35,121 bases of DNA from Hyphomicrobiales bacterium (GTDB taxonomy: Bacteria; Pseudomonadota; Alphaproteobacteria; Rhizobiales; Rhizobiaceae), in NCBI GenBank assembly GCA_024225445.1, contig JAAEMP010000104.1, positions 1-35,121 of the forward strand, read 5' to 3'. The stretch's first letter is position 1. Each line of letters begins with the position of its first letter. Positions 24,602 to 33,428 of the stretch are shown in pieces. Under the pieces are notes generated by a model. It searched no databases, was not told the origin of the DNA, and was given only the letters and a program-made list of their open reading frames with translations. The translations under genes and the position numbers were made by a program.

Positions 24602-25306
24602 TTATACTTCTATTGATTGACCAGGTTCCAATAGTTTAACCTTGTTGCTCTCATCTTCCAGTGCGGCAGTGAATTTGTCAGCGTTCTGGTCAATGATGTC
24701 AAATGAACCAAAATGACAGGGCAGGATGGTTTCAAATTGAAAATAGCGCCGGCAGGCGAGGGCGGCAACTTTTCCACCCATGGTAAATCGGTCGCCAATT
24801 GGAACAATCCCGATTTGTGGTTGATGCAATTCGTGGATCAATGCCATGTCACCGAATATATCCGTGTCTCCCATATGATAAACGGTTTTTCCACCATCAA
24901 TATGCAGTACCACGCCACACGGATTTCCCAATGAATGGGAAACGCCGTCTTCGTCCATATGGGTGGAGGAGTGAATAGCCTGAACAAAGGTTACGCTGAA
25001 ACCAGGATATGTGACTTTTCCGCCGGTATTTGTAGGATCGATATTTTTGACACCCTTGTTTGCCAGCCACATGCACAGATCAAAATTGGCGATTACCGGC
25101 ACATCGTTTTGTTCGGCAATTTCTATTGTGTCACCGACATGATCGCCATGGCCATGGGTGAGCACAATGTGGGTAGTACCTGATATAGCCGCGCTAAAAC
25201 CCGATTCATCAAACGATGGATTGCCTTTTAGAAATGGGTCGATCATAATTTTGCTGTTGCCAAATTCCAGACTGAATGCCGAATGTCCAAGCCAGGTAAT
25301 ATTCAT
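24602..25306 (-). CDS. UPF0173 metal-dependent hydrolase
   Basis: Metallo-beta-lactamase-fold protein of 234 residues matching the UPF0173 (YtkL-like) family. It begins MNITWLGHSAFSLEFGNSKI with MIDPFLKGNP. The metal-binding motif is THGHGDHVGDTIE, with further ligands in VQAIHSSTH, YHMGDTDIFGDM and LPCHFGSFDI. The cellular substrate is not established. It is divergent from ruvX across about 120 bp; its association with pyrB/ruvX/gatC neighbours is typical of Hyphomicrobiales. Confidence 0.92.
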   Translation of the reverse strand: MNITWLGHSAFSLEFGNSKIMIDPFLKGNPSFDESGFSAAISGTTHIVLTHGHGDHVGDTIEIAEQNDVPVIANFDLCMWLANKGVKNIDPTNTGGKVTYPGFSVTFVQAIHSSTHMDEDGVSHSLGNPCGVVLHIDGGKTVYHMGDTDIFGDMALIHELHQPQIGIVPIGDRFTMGGKVAALACRRYFQFETILPCHFGSFDIIDQNADKFTAALEDESNKVKLLEPGQSIEV

Positions 25307-25428
25307 GTGTTTTCCTCAAATGTGCTAGGTAGTTACAGCTGTGATTGTTTCATATATTGCATAGACAGCTGGATTAGCGATAGTAGTGTGCCCATCAGCC
25401 AAATTCATTAACCGATGAATGTCAATCA

Positions 25429-25899
25429 ATGGACAATATCGTGAACATAGAAGATTTGCCAGCGCTTCACCAGCGGGGTCAGCGTTTGGCGGGTATTGAC
25501 CTTGGTTCAAAAACCATTGGTATTGCCTTGTCAGATACGCTGTTAAGTATTGCATCTCCCAGTCACACGATCAAACGTCGAAAATTTGCCGGGGATGCCA
25601 GCGAATTACTGGAATTTTGCAGGCAGCAAAAAGTTTTTGCCTTAATTTTGGGGTTGCCTCTCAATATGGATGGATCGGAGGGCCCCAGGGTGCAGGCAAC
25701 CAGGGCATTTGCGCGCAATCTCGGCAATATATCCGAACTTCCAATTGTATATTGGGATGAGCGTCTTTCTACGGTTGCCGCAGAGCGGGCGATGATTGAA
25801 GCCGATATGTCGAGGATGAAACGCGCCAAAAAAATAGATGCAGCAGCAGCGGGTATTATTCTGCAGGGCGCACTGGATCGATTAAGGTCTCTTGATTGA
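25429..25899 (+). CDS. ruvX: Holliday junction resolvase-like protein RuvX (YqgF)
   Basis: A 156-residue RNase H-fold protein implicated in pre-16S rRNA processing and possibly junction resolution. Signatures are RLAGIDLGSKTIGIALSD (first catalytic Asp), ILGLPLNMDGSEGPRVQ, VYWDERLSTVAAERAM (Glu) and KKIDAAAAGIILQGALD (final Asp). The first 18 residues precede the core, as is usual in this group. The 3' end overlaps that of the convergent DUF6105-like gene by 44 bases. Confidence 0.95.
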   Translation: MDNIVNIEDLPALHQRGQRLAGIDLGSKTIGIALSDTLLSIASPSHTIKRRKFAGDASELLEFCRQQKVFALILGLPLNMDGSEGPRVQATRAFARNLGNISELPIVYWDERLSTVAAERAMIEADMSRMKRAKKIDAAAAGIILQGALDRLRSLD

Positions 25900-26218
25900 T
25901 TTTATTTCTGGAGGTCACGAAATCAATCACCCATTGTTGTGAAATAATCCATCGTTTGGTTTGCGGATACCAGCCTTTGCGCCAGCGCCATGCGGCAAAT
26001 GCAAATATAAACAGTGAATCAAATGCAAATATTTTGACCAGTACAAAAGGTACTTCACTGGCCGGCATGCCGAGAATTTGGCCGTAGAGAGCAAAAATCA
26101 CATTGTGGACGTGTCTGCTGAGAAATGCGGTGCCAAAATTGATATCGTAATAGCTGAGGCCATACCAGCCCCAGAAGAATATCAATGGAAATGCCCAAAG
26201 GATTATTAGAATACGCAT
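25856..26218 (-). CDS. DUF6105-like small membrane protein
   Basis: A protein of about 120 residues from ATG 26218, which has a GAGGG five bases upstream. The N-terminus RILIILWAFPLIFFWGWYGLSYYDINFG is a membrane segment followed by the conserved-looking RHVHNVIFALYGQILGM, a second hydrophobic stretch (VKIFAFDSLFIFAFAAWRWRK) and a polar tail. The pattern recalls the DUF6105 family of Hyphomicrobiales, whose function is unknown; the family name is from memory. The last 44 bases overlap the end of ruvX tail to tail. Longer starts upstream lack a ribosome site and add non-conserved sequence. Confidence 0.65.
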   Translation of the reverse strand: MRILIILWAFPLIFFWGWYGLSYYDINFGTAFLSRHVHNVIFALYGQILGMPASEVPFVLVKIFAFDSLFIFAFAAWRWRKGWYPQTKRWIISQQWVIDFVTSRNKINQETLIDPVRPAE

Positions 26219-26389
26219 TTTGCCCTCATTAATCATCATATTGAAGACATGTAGCGAACAGCGCAACGTAAACCTTTTGTTAAGGTTAACGGGCATGGTT
26301 AATTCTGGCAAAATTGGGATACATAAGACTCTTAAACGGGCGGTCGTGAACTAAATTGCCTCGGCGTAGACGGGCGGATGATCCAATTA

Positions 26390-26416
26390 CCCCATTGATC
26401 AAATTTGACCATGGGG
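26390..26416. promoter_or_regulatory. palindrome upstream of gatC
   Basis: CCCCAT (26390-26395) and ATGGGG (26411-26416) flank an inner 10-base palindrome TCAAATTTGA, 43 bases before the gatC ATG. It could be an operator or a leader hairpin; no factor is known. Confidence 0.3.
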
Positions 26417-26458
26417 CTATAGGTTTGGCAATTCTTCGAAAACATTCAGGAACAGATA

Positions 26459-26746
26459 ATGTCTGTAGATATTGATACGGTAAAACGCGTGGCTAAACTG
26501 GCTCGTATTGCACTTGATGCCGACAGGGCCAAAACAATGCAGGGGGAGCTCAATACAATCTTGGGTTTTGTCGAGCAACTGAATGAAGTCGACATTGAAG
26601 GGGTTGAACCTATGACCTCTGTGGTGGATATGGCGATGAAGAAGCGCAAGGACGTGGTCAATGATGGTGACAAGGCTGAAGATATTGTTGCCAATGCACC
26701 GGCGGTTGAGGAAAATTTCTTCATGGTGTCAAAAGTGATCGAATAG
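26459..26746 (+). CDS. gatC: Asp-tRNA(Asn)/Glu-tRNA(Gln) amidotransferase subunit C
   Basis: A 95-residue stabilising subunit of the GatCAB amidotransferase, which converts misacylated Glu-tRNA(Gln) and Asp-tRNA(Asn) to the correct forms. Typical features are [39 protein letters not shown] and the C-terminal [17 protein letters not shown]. It lies 82 bases before gatA on the same strand. GatB is not next to them in this window. Confidence 0.96.
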   Translation: MSVDIDTVKRVAKLARIALDADRAKTMQGELNTILGFVEQLNEVDIEGVEPMTSVVDMAMKKRKDVVNDGDKAEDIVANAPAVEENFFMVSKVIE

Positions 26747-26828
26747 GTGGTTGCTTTCTAAATGAACACGCCATGACAGGCAGCTCAATATCCCAGCTGA
26801 GATACGATTTCAAAGAGAATAACCAACA

Positions 26829-28310
26829 ATGACCGAACTCACTTCACTAACCATTTCGCAAGCCACCAAAAAACTGAAGGCAAAGGAATTTACTGCACTG
26901 GAACTGACAGACGCCTATCTCTCCGCAACTGAAAAAGCCAATGAGGTGCTGAATGCCTATGTTGTGCAAAGTGACGACAAGGCACGTGAAATGGCCACGG
27001 CATCCGATGCGAGACTGGCTAAAGGTGAGGGTGGGGCGCTTGAGGGGATTCCCCTGGGTATCAAGGATCTGTTTGCCACAAAAGATATCCATACCCAAGC
27101 CTGTTCACATATTCTGGATAATTTCAAACCGCGCTATGAATCAACGGTTACTCAAAATCTGTGGGATGATGGTGCGGTAATGCTGGGCAAACTCAATATG
27201 GATGAATTTGCCATGGGTTCGTCCAATGAAACCAGCTTTTACGGCCCGGTCACCAATCCGTGGCGAAACAAGGGCTCAAACCAGGCTCTTGTGCCCGGTG
27301 GTTCATCAGGTGGTTCTGCGACCGCTGTAGCTGCACATCTGTGCGCAGGGGCAACCGCGACAGATACAGGGGGCTCAATTCGCCAACCGGCGGCTTTTAC
27401 CGGCACAGTCGGGATCAAACCTACTTATGGACGCTGTTCACGCTGGGGTATTGTAGCATTTGCATCCTCTCTGGATCAGGCAGGACCGATTACCCGAGAT
27501 GTCCGTGATGCGGCAATCATGCTGAAATCAATGGCGAGCGTTGATGAAAAAGATACGACCAGCGTTGATATGCCAATCGGTGATTATGAAGGTGCTATCG
27601 GCAATTCGGTAAAAGGTATGAAAATCGGTATTCCGAAAGAATATCGTAGAGATGGAATGCCGGAAGAAATTGAGACATTATGGCAACAGGGCATCGACTG
27701 GTTCCGGGATGCCGGTGCTGAGATTGTAGATATCTCCCTGCCTCATACTGTTTATGCGTTGCCCGCCTATTATATTGTCGCTCCGGCAGAGGCTTCCTCT
27801 AATCTGGCACGATACGATGGCGTGCGCTATGGTCTGCGTATTGATGGCAATGATATTACTGACACTTATGAAAGAACCAGGGCTGAAGGGTTTGGCGATG
27901 AAGTCAGACGCCGCATCTTGATTGGTACCTATGTGTTGTCATCGGGTTATTATGACGCCTATTATCTGCGTGCTCAAAAGGTACGCACGCTAATCAAGCG
28001 TGATTTCGAAAATGCGTTCAACGACGGTATTGATATGATCTTGACCCCTTCAACTCCATCTGCGGCTTTTGCCATCGGGGATGAGGAGATGGCGGCTGAT
28101 CCGGTAAAAATGTTTCTGAATGATGTATTCACTGTAACCGTAAACATGGCTGGTCTTCCGGGTATATCAGTGCCAGCCGGTCTGGATAAAGGCGGGCTTC
28201 CTCTAGGGTTGCAACTGATTGGTAAACCGTTTGCTGAAGAAGAACTGTTTCAGGCCGCCTATGTGATAGAACAGGCTGCAGGGGGATTTGTCGCGGATAA
28301 ATGGTGGTAG
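26829..28310 (+). CDS. gatA: Asp-tRNA(Asn)/Glu-tRNA(Gln) amidotransferase subunit A
   Basis: A 493-residue amidase-signature enzyme that releases ammonia from glutamine for the GatB-bound tRNA. The catalytic triad is visible: Lys in [11 protein letters not shown], the cis-Ser in [16 protein letters not shown], and the nucleophile Ser in [12 protein letters not shown]. The C-terminal segment [23 protein letters not shown] is standard. The start ATG has GAGAATA about 12 bases upstream. It is preceded by gatC and followed by the oxygenase/PLP pair. Confidence 0.97.
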   Translation: MTELTSLTISQATKKLKAKEFTALELTDAYLSATEKANEVLNAYVVQSDDKAREMATASDARLAKGEGGALEGIPLGIKDLFATKDIHTQACSHILDNFKPRYESTVTQNLWDDGAVMLGKLNMDEFAMGSSNETSFYGPVTNPWRNKGSNQALVPGGSSGGSATAVAAHLCAGATATDTGGSIRQPAAFTGTVGIKPTYGRCSRWGIVAFASSLDQAGPITRDVRDAAIMLKSMASVDEKDTTSVDMPIGDYEGAIGNSVKGMKIGIPKEYRRDGMPEEIETLWQQGIDWFRDAGAEIVDISLPHTVYALPAYYIVAPAEASSNLARYDGVRYGLRIDGNDITDTYERTRAEGFGDEVRRRILIGTYVLSSGYYDAYYLRAQKVRTLIKRDFENAFNDGIDMILTPSTPSAAFAIGDEEMAADPVKMFLNDVFTVTVNMAGLPGISVPAGLDKGGLPLGLQLIGKPFAEEELFQAAYVIEQAAGGFVADKWW

Positions 28311-28405
28311 TATTATTGAGGGAATATTGGTCGGGTCCGCGTTCAATTTGATTGATCCAGGATGATAAGTTTAAGTGGGGCGTTGAATTTCACAAAAGGC
28401 AGGAT

Positions 28406-29188
28406 ATGATCAGGATCTCCGAAATAGTCGACACCATAAGATATCCGATTGACGATGCCGCTTTCAGATTAAAGGCGGCGAGATCCCTGGAGAAGGATGG
28501 TGCGTTGGTGTTGCCTGGATTCATCACGAAGCCAGCATTGGAACAAATACATCGCGAAGCGATAGCCGGCGAGGTCGATGCTTATTTTTGTACCCAGAAA
28601 CACAATGTTTATCTGACCCCGCAAGATCCTGACTTTTCTTCAGACCATCCAATAAACAGGCAGATGAATTCTTCAAAGGGCTGTATCTGCGATGACCAGA
28701 TTGATCCGCAATCATCATTGCGAGCCATATATGACAGTGTGGCATTCAGGCAATTCCTCTGCCATGTGCTGGATGAAAAACAGCTTTATCCTTATGGGGA
28801 TGCGCTTTCCTCGATCAATATTCATTATGCGCGCCAGGGGCAGGAACTGGGTTGGCACTTTGATAATTCTTCCTTTGCCACAACCTTGCTGATTGCAAAG
28901 CCTGAGGATGGAGGAAAATTTGAATATCTAAGAAATATTCGAGATGCTGATGCAGGTGAAATGGGTTATGAAAAGGTAAGCCAAATTCTCGATGGTAATA
29001 TTGAGCCGGAAAGCCTTGCCGCAGAACCTGGAACGCTGATGCTGTTTCGCGGTCGAAATTCAATTCACAGAGTGATTCCTACCAAGGGTAATAAAACCAG
29101 AATGCTGGTGGTGCTGGCCTATAATTCTGAACCTGATATTTCGCTGTCCGAATCCGCAAGAATGACTTTTTATGGTCGACTAAAATAG
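28406..29188 (+). CDS. HalD/BesD-like iron/2-oxoglutarate-dependent oxygenase
   Basis: A 260-residue non-haem iron enzyme. The double-stranded beta-helix core carries LGWHFDNSSFATTLLI (His151 and Asp153), EDGGKFEYLRNIRD, and the distal SIHRVIPTKGNKTRMLVVLAYN (His221, Arg232 for 2-oxoglutarate), ending SARMTFYGRL. The arrangement matches the HalD/BesD group acting on free amino acids. Halogenating members have Gly in place of the Asp; here Asp is present, so hydroxylation is more likely than chlorination. ATG 28406 with AAGG six bases upstream is preferred to the TTG 18 codons earlier. The stop is eight bases from the PLP enzyme start, implying co-transcription and a shared pathway. The substrate is unknown. 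Confidence 0.8.
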   Translation: MIRISEIVDTIRYPIDDAAFRLKAARSLEKDGALVLPGFITKPALEQIHREAIAGEVDAYFCTQKHNVYLTPQDPDFSSDHPINRQMNSSKGCICDDQIDPQSSLRAIYDSVAFRQFLCHVLDEKQLYPYGDALSSINIHYARQGQELGWHFDNSSFATTLLIAKPEDGGKFEYLRNIRDADAGEMGYEKVSQILDGNIEPESLAAEPGTLMLFRGRNSIHRVIPTKGNKTRMLVVLAYNSEPDISLSESARMTFYGRLK

Positions 29189-29196
29189 GAAATACC

Positions 29197-30411
29197 ATGT
29201 CGAAACTATCCAATGATACACGGGGCACCCGTACGACTGCCATTCATGCCGGAGAAGGACCAGATCCGGTTACCGGTGCTTCTGCGCCCAATATTGTAAT
29301 GTCATCGACCTATGTCAGTGAAGAGGCGGCGGGATTTTCAGCCCATGACCTTGATGCCAGTTCGCCTTATTTGTATTCACGCTGGGCCAATCCCTCAGTT
29401 GTATCTTTGCAAAAAAAACTGGCCGCCCTGGAGGGGACGCAAGCCTGCCTGTGCCTTGCTTCAGGCATGGCAGCAATGAGCGCAATATTTATGTCGCTGC
29501 TCAGCAAAGGAGACCATGCAATTGTTTCGGATGTTTCCTATGCCGGGGTAGGTGAACTGGTGCGCGATACCTTGCCACGCTTTGGCATTGAAGTGAGCCT
29601 TGTGGATATGAGTAATGCTTATGAGGTTGCCAGGGCAATGCGGCCGAATACAAAACTGATTCATTGCGAGACACCGGTAAATCCGATATTGCGACTGACT
29701 GACCTGCAACAAATTTGCAAGATTGCCAAAGCGGGTGGCGCAAAAGTCTCCTGTGATTCCACCTTTGCCTCTCCTATCGGTACCAGACCAGCAGAATTTG
29801 GTGTTAATTATGTCATGCATTCGATCACCAAATATATTGGTGGGCACGGAGATGCGGTAGGCGGCGCTATTTGTGGCTCTACCGAGGATATTGCCGCTTT
29901 GAATCTGGAGGCCGGAATTCACTATGGCGGGGTGTTGTCGCCGTTCAATGCGTGGCTGATTTCACGTGGTGTGGCTACATTGCCGCTGCGCATGCGTGCG
30001 CATGAAGAGACAGCGCTGGAAGTGGCGGGTTGGCTGGAAGACCACCCAAAGGTGACCAGGGTCATTTATCCGGGCTTGAAAAGTCACCCGCAGCACGAAC
30101 TGGCTGCAAGACAGATGGACAATTTCTCCGGCATGATTTCATTTCAGGTTGGCAGTGAAGCCCAAGGTGAAGAACTGGCCAATCGCATGATCAAGCAACT
30201 GGAAATTATCCACTATGCGGTTTCACTGGGCCATCACCGAAGCCTGATATTCTGGATGGCTACTGCCGGCATGATGGATTCATCTTTCAGGCTGGTGGGC
30301 AAACAACTTGAAAGCTATCGTGATTATGCAGGTGAGGGTGTATTCCGGCTGTCTATAGGACTGGAAGATGGTGTTGACCTGATCCGTGATCTGGACGCTG
30401 TGCTGGGATGA
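29197..30411 (+). CDS. cystathionine gamma-synthase-family PLP enzyme
   Basis: A 404-residue fold-type I PLP enzyme of the Cys/Met metabolism family. It shows TTAIHAGEGPDPVTGA at the N-terminus, YSRWANPSVVSLQ (Tyr60 and Arg62, which bind the phosphate of the neighbouring subunit), CLASGMAAMSAI, KLIHCETPVNP, CDSTFASP (Asp187) and HSITKYIGGHGDAVGG with the cofactor Lys212. Family reactions include gamma-synthase, gamma- and beta-lyase and related eliminations; the exact one is not readable. The tight link to an amino-acid-type oxygenase recalls the BesB/BesD pair, where a gamma-eliminating PLP enzyme uses the halogenated amino acid. A methionine or cystathionine role is the conservative alternative. 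Confidence 0.88.
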   Translation: MSKLSNDTRGTRTTAIHAGEGPDPVTGASAPNIVMSSTYVSEEAAGFSAHDLDASSPYLYSRWANPSVVSLQKKLAALEGTQACLCLASGMAAMSAIFMSLLSKGDHAIVSDVSYAGVGELVRDTLPRFGIEVSLVDMSNAYEVARAMRPNTKLIHCETPVNPILRLTDLQQICKIAKAGGAKVSCDSTFASPIGTRPAEFGVNYVMHSITKYIGGHGDAVGGAICGSTEDIAALNLEAGIHYGGVLSPFNAWLISRGVATLPLRMRAHEETALEVAGWLEDHPKVTRVIYPGLKSHPQHELAARQMDNFSGMISFQVGSEAQGEELANRMIKQLEIIHYAVSLGHHRSLIFWMATAGMMDSSFRLVGKQLESYRDYAGEGVFRLSIGLEDGVDLIRDLDAVLG

Positions 30412-30751
30412 TAAGTCAGGTAGAGCATGGATGCACTTCGCATCTCGCTGCAAAATATTAATTATGTGACCTATCTCTCAGGTAGGACAATGAAGAATTA
30501 AGGCTGGCAATATTGTCTGTTTTGCGGTGGTGGAAGTGCTCTAAAGCAGAATATTATTCCGGTTACGCTGCAATAATTGTCCAACCGTATTTGATTGCTC
30601 ACAGATTTACCAATCGACTTGCCTAGCTGGTAAAATGCACCTAAGGTGCCATCTTCGATAGCTTATATCGCTATCTAGGATCGTGCTCGATATCTTAGTT
30701 AAAACCGATTAAAACGACGGGCACTCTTTAATTCAGGGAGAAAAATTAGCC
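30412..30751. other. intergenic region upstream of the ABC transporter, with palindromes
   Basis: There is no gene in these 340 bases. Near the left edge GATGC/GCATC (30430-30434 and 30440-30444) forms a small hairpin without a T-run. Two adjacent palindromes lie at 30637-30649 (GCACCTAAGGTGC) and 30657-30675 (GATAGC/GCTATC arms), just after a TAAAAT that could be a -10. They may be operators or leader stems of the transporter operon. Confidence 0.45.
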
Positions 30752-32344
30752 ATGAAAAAATTATTATTCGCGCTGGCTTTGACCGGTACAATGACAATTG
30801 GTACTGTATTTACTGCATTGGCGGGAACACCCGATGATACATTTGTTATCGCAAGAAACACTGCCGATATTATCAATCTTGATCCGGCGGAAGTGTTCGA
30901 ATTTTCCGGTGCGCAAGTGATTACCAATATTTATGACCGGGTAATGACATTCGAGCCGGATAATCTGACAAAACTGGTCGGGGGCACAACAGAAAGCTAT
31001 ACATTCAGTGATGATGGTAAAACCATCACGTTGAAAATGCGCTCAGGTATTGTCTTTCATTCCGGTAACCCAATGACTGCAGATGATGTTGCATTTTCAT
31101 TGCAACGGGTAGTCAAACTGAAGAAAACGCCTTCATTTATCATCAACCAATTTGGCTGGAATCCCGATAATGTTGATAAGATGGTACAAGTTGTTGATGC
31201 AAATACCGTCAAACTTACTATCACGGCTGATCTGTCACCCGGTCTGGTTCTGAATGCGCTGTCCGCCGGGATTGGTTCTGTGGTCGACAAGAAGCTGGTG
31301 ATGAGTCATGAGAAAGACGGTGATCTGGGTTATGAATGGCTTAAAACCCACTCTGCCGGTTCTGGTCCCTACAGTCTGAAGACCTGGAAGGCTGGTGAAT
31401 TGATCATTCTCGAAGCACATGCCAAGGATCGCCACGGCGCACCTGCCATGAAACGGGTGATTTTACGCCATGTGGCAGAAGCGTCTGCCCAGCGTTTGTT
31501 GCTTGAAAAAGGTGATGTTGATGTTGCAGAGGATCTGACTGCCGACCAGTTGAAAGGTCTGGCGGGTAAATCCGGCGTGGCGATTGACACATTTCCACAA
31601 TCAACTTTGATGTATCTTGCCTTTAACCAGAAGCATGAAGCCCTGTCCAAACCCAAGGTTCAGGAAGCCCTTCGTTATGCTATTGATTATAAAGGTCTGG
31701 TGGGTTCAGTTCTTGATGGCAGCTATAAAATTCACCAAGCTTTCTGGCCATCAGGTATGTGGGCATCATATGATGAAACTCCATATTCCAAGGACATGGC
31801 CAAAGCCAAGGCATTGCTGGCTGAATCAGGACACGGGAACGGATTCAAAATCACCATCGATACCTTGAACAAGTCACCATTCAAAGAGGTTGCACAGTCG
31901 GTTCAGGCTTCATTGAAAGAGCTTGGTATTGAGGGTGAAATCATCCTGTCCGATGGCGCGACATTGTGGCCAAAATACCGCGCCCGTAAACACCAGCTTA
32001 TCATTGCCCGCTGGGGTCCTGACTATTCGGACCCGCATTCCAATGCTGATGCTTTTGCCCATAATCCGGACAACCGGGATGAGGCTAAACTGACTGGTAA
32101 ACTATCCTGGCGCAATGCATGGGCCAATGAAGGTGCCAGCAATGATGCGGAAGCTGCGGCCAAAGAAACCAATCTGGAAAAACGTGCGGCTATGTATCAG
32201 GCATTGCAGAAGAAGATGCAATCTGATTCATCTTATGCAATAATGTTCCAACTGGTTGGCAAAATAGGTCGTCGCGATAATGTTTCGAACTATATTCGCG
32301 GTGCGACATTCGATCAGGTTTATTTCAGAACTGTGACGAAATAG
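30752..32344 (+). CDS. ABC transporter substrate-binding protein, family 5 (peptide type)
   Basis: Exported solute-binding protein of 530 residues. MKKLLFALALTGTMTIGTVF then TALAG is a signal peptide with probable cleavage after ALA. The mature part has family 5 (DppA/OppA) hallmarks: NLDPAEVFEFSGAQVITNIYDRV, KLVGGTTESYTFSDDGKTIT, LRSG-like MRSGIVFHSGNPMTADDV, HSAGSGPYSLKTWKAGE and RWGPDYSDPHSNADAF. The ligand could be a di-/oligopeptide, nickel chelate or another small molecule. GGGAG lies 11 bases before the ATG. It is followed by two permeases and an ATPase. Confidence 0.92.
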   Translation: MKKLLFALALTGTMTIGTVFTALAGTPDDTFVIARNTADIINLDPAEVFEFSGAQVITNIYDRVMTFEPDNLTKLVGGTTESYTFSDDGKTITLKMRSGIVFHSGNPMTADDVAFSLQRVVKLKKTPSFIINQFGWNPDNVDKMVQVVDANTVKLTITADLSPGLVLNALSAGIGSVVDKKLVMSHEKDGDLGYEWLKTHSAGSGPYSLKTWKAGELIILEAHAKDRHGAPAMKRVILRHVAEASAQRLLLEKGDVDVAEDLTADQLKGLAGKSGVAIDTFPQSTLMYLAFNQKHEALSKPKVQEALRYAIDYKGLVGSVLDGSYKIHQAFWPSGMWASYDETPYSKDMAKAKALLAESGHGNGFKITIDTLNKSPFKEVAQSVQASLKELGIEGEIILSDGATLWPKYRARKHQLIIARWGPDYSDPHSNADAFAHNPDNRDEAKLTGKLSWRNAWANEGASNDAEAAAKETNLEKRAAMYQALQKKMQSDSSYAIMFQLVGKIGRRDNVSNYIRGATFDQVYFRTVTK

Positions 32345-32363
32345 TCCGATAAGTCTTAAAACA

Positions 32364-33428
32364 TTGTCGAATTCGGATACATCAATTGGAATTGGGGCGA
32401 GAAAAATCTCGCCCCTTCCTTCTTATATAAACAAAATTTTTCATGTTCTGTTTGCACTGCTTTTGACTTTCATTGGCCTGATGGCCGTGACATTTGTCAT
32501 TGGCCGTGTATTGCCCACCGATCCGGCAATGGCCATCGTCGGCAATCGCGCATCGGAAGAAGTCTATCAGGCCATGCGTCTGCAATTGGGACTGGACAAG
32601 CCGATCCTTGTTCAATTTTGGTTGTTCTTCACCAGTGCAATTCAGGGTGATTTCGGCCAGTCAATCATGACATCTAGACCGGTGGTGGAAGACATCAAAC
32701 GGTTTTTCCCGGCGACTCTGGAACTGGCTACCCTGGCTACCCTGATCGGGGTGGTGGTAGGTATCCCATTTGGCGTACTGGCTGCCGTTCACAAGGGCAA
32801 ACTGATTGACCATTTTGTTCGTGTTTTTGGGCTGATTGGTTATTCCGTGCCGATATTCTGGCTGGGCATGGTGTCTTTGCTGGTGTTTTATGCCTGGCTG
32901 GATTTGTTGCCGGGACCAGGGCGTTACGATTTCTATTTTGAAGGTGTGGTTGAACCGGTAACCGGCGTGATACTTTTCGATTCCGCCATGGCAGGCGAAT
33001 GGGACATGTTTTACAATGCCCTTGGTCATATAGTTCTTCCGGCATCAATGTTGGCATTCTACTCACTTGCCTATATATCCCGCATGACACGCAGTTTCAT
33101 GCTTGATCAACTCAATCAGGAATATGTCCTGACCGCCCGTGTCAAAGGCCTGCCGGAACGTATCGTAATCTGGAGTCATGCTTTCAGAAATGTGCTGGTG
33201 CAGCTGATTACAGTGATCGGACTTTCGTATGCCAATCTGCTGGAAGGGTCGGTATTGACTGAAACGGTTTTTGCGTGGCCCGGTATTGGACTTTATATCA
33301 CAAATTCGCTGTTTAATGCGGACATGAATGCAGTGATAGGTGGCACTGTTGTAATAGGTGTCTGTTTTGTCGGCATAAACATGATCTCTGATATTTTATA
33401 TCGGTTGGTCGATCCCAGGGCGCGGTAA
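32364..33428 (+). CDS. peptide-type ABC transporter permease (DppB-like)
   Basis: Inner-membrane permease of 354 residues with about six transmembrane helices. It has the N-terminal VIGRVLPTDPAMAIVGNRAS and LQLGLDKPILVQFW typical of DppB/OppB, and the EAA loop segment YVLTARVKGLPERIVIWSHAFRNVL that contacts the ATPase. TTG 32364 is the only reasonable start, because the next in-frame Met lies inside the first membrane helix; no strong ribosome site is visible. Its stop directly abuts the next permease start. Confidence 0.93.
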   Translation: MSNSDTSIGIGARKISPLPSYINKIFHVLFALLLTFIGLMAVTFVIGRVLPTDPAMAIVGNRASEEVYQAMRLQLGLDKPILVQFWLFFTSAIQGDFGQSIMTSRPVVEDIKRFFPATLELATLATLIGVVVGIPFGVLAAVHKGKLIDHFVRVFGLIGYSVPIFWLGMVSLLVFYAWLDLLPGPGRYDFYFEGVVEPVTGVILFDSAMAGEWDMFYNALGHIVLPASMLAFYSLAYISRMTRSFMLDQLNQEYVLTARVKGLPERIVIWSHAFRNVLVQLITVIGLSYANLLEGSVLTETVFAWPGIGLYITNSLFNADMNAVIGGTVVIGVCFVGINMISDILYRLVDPRAR

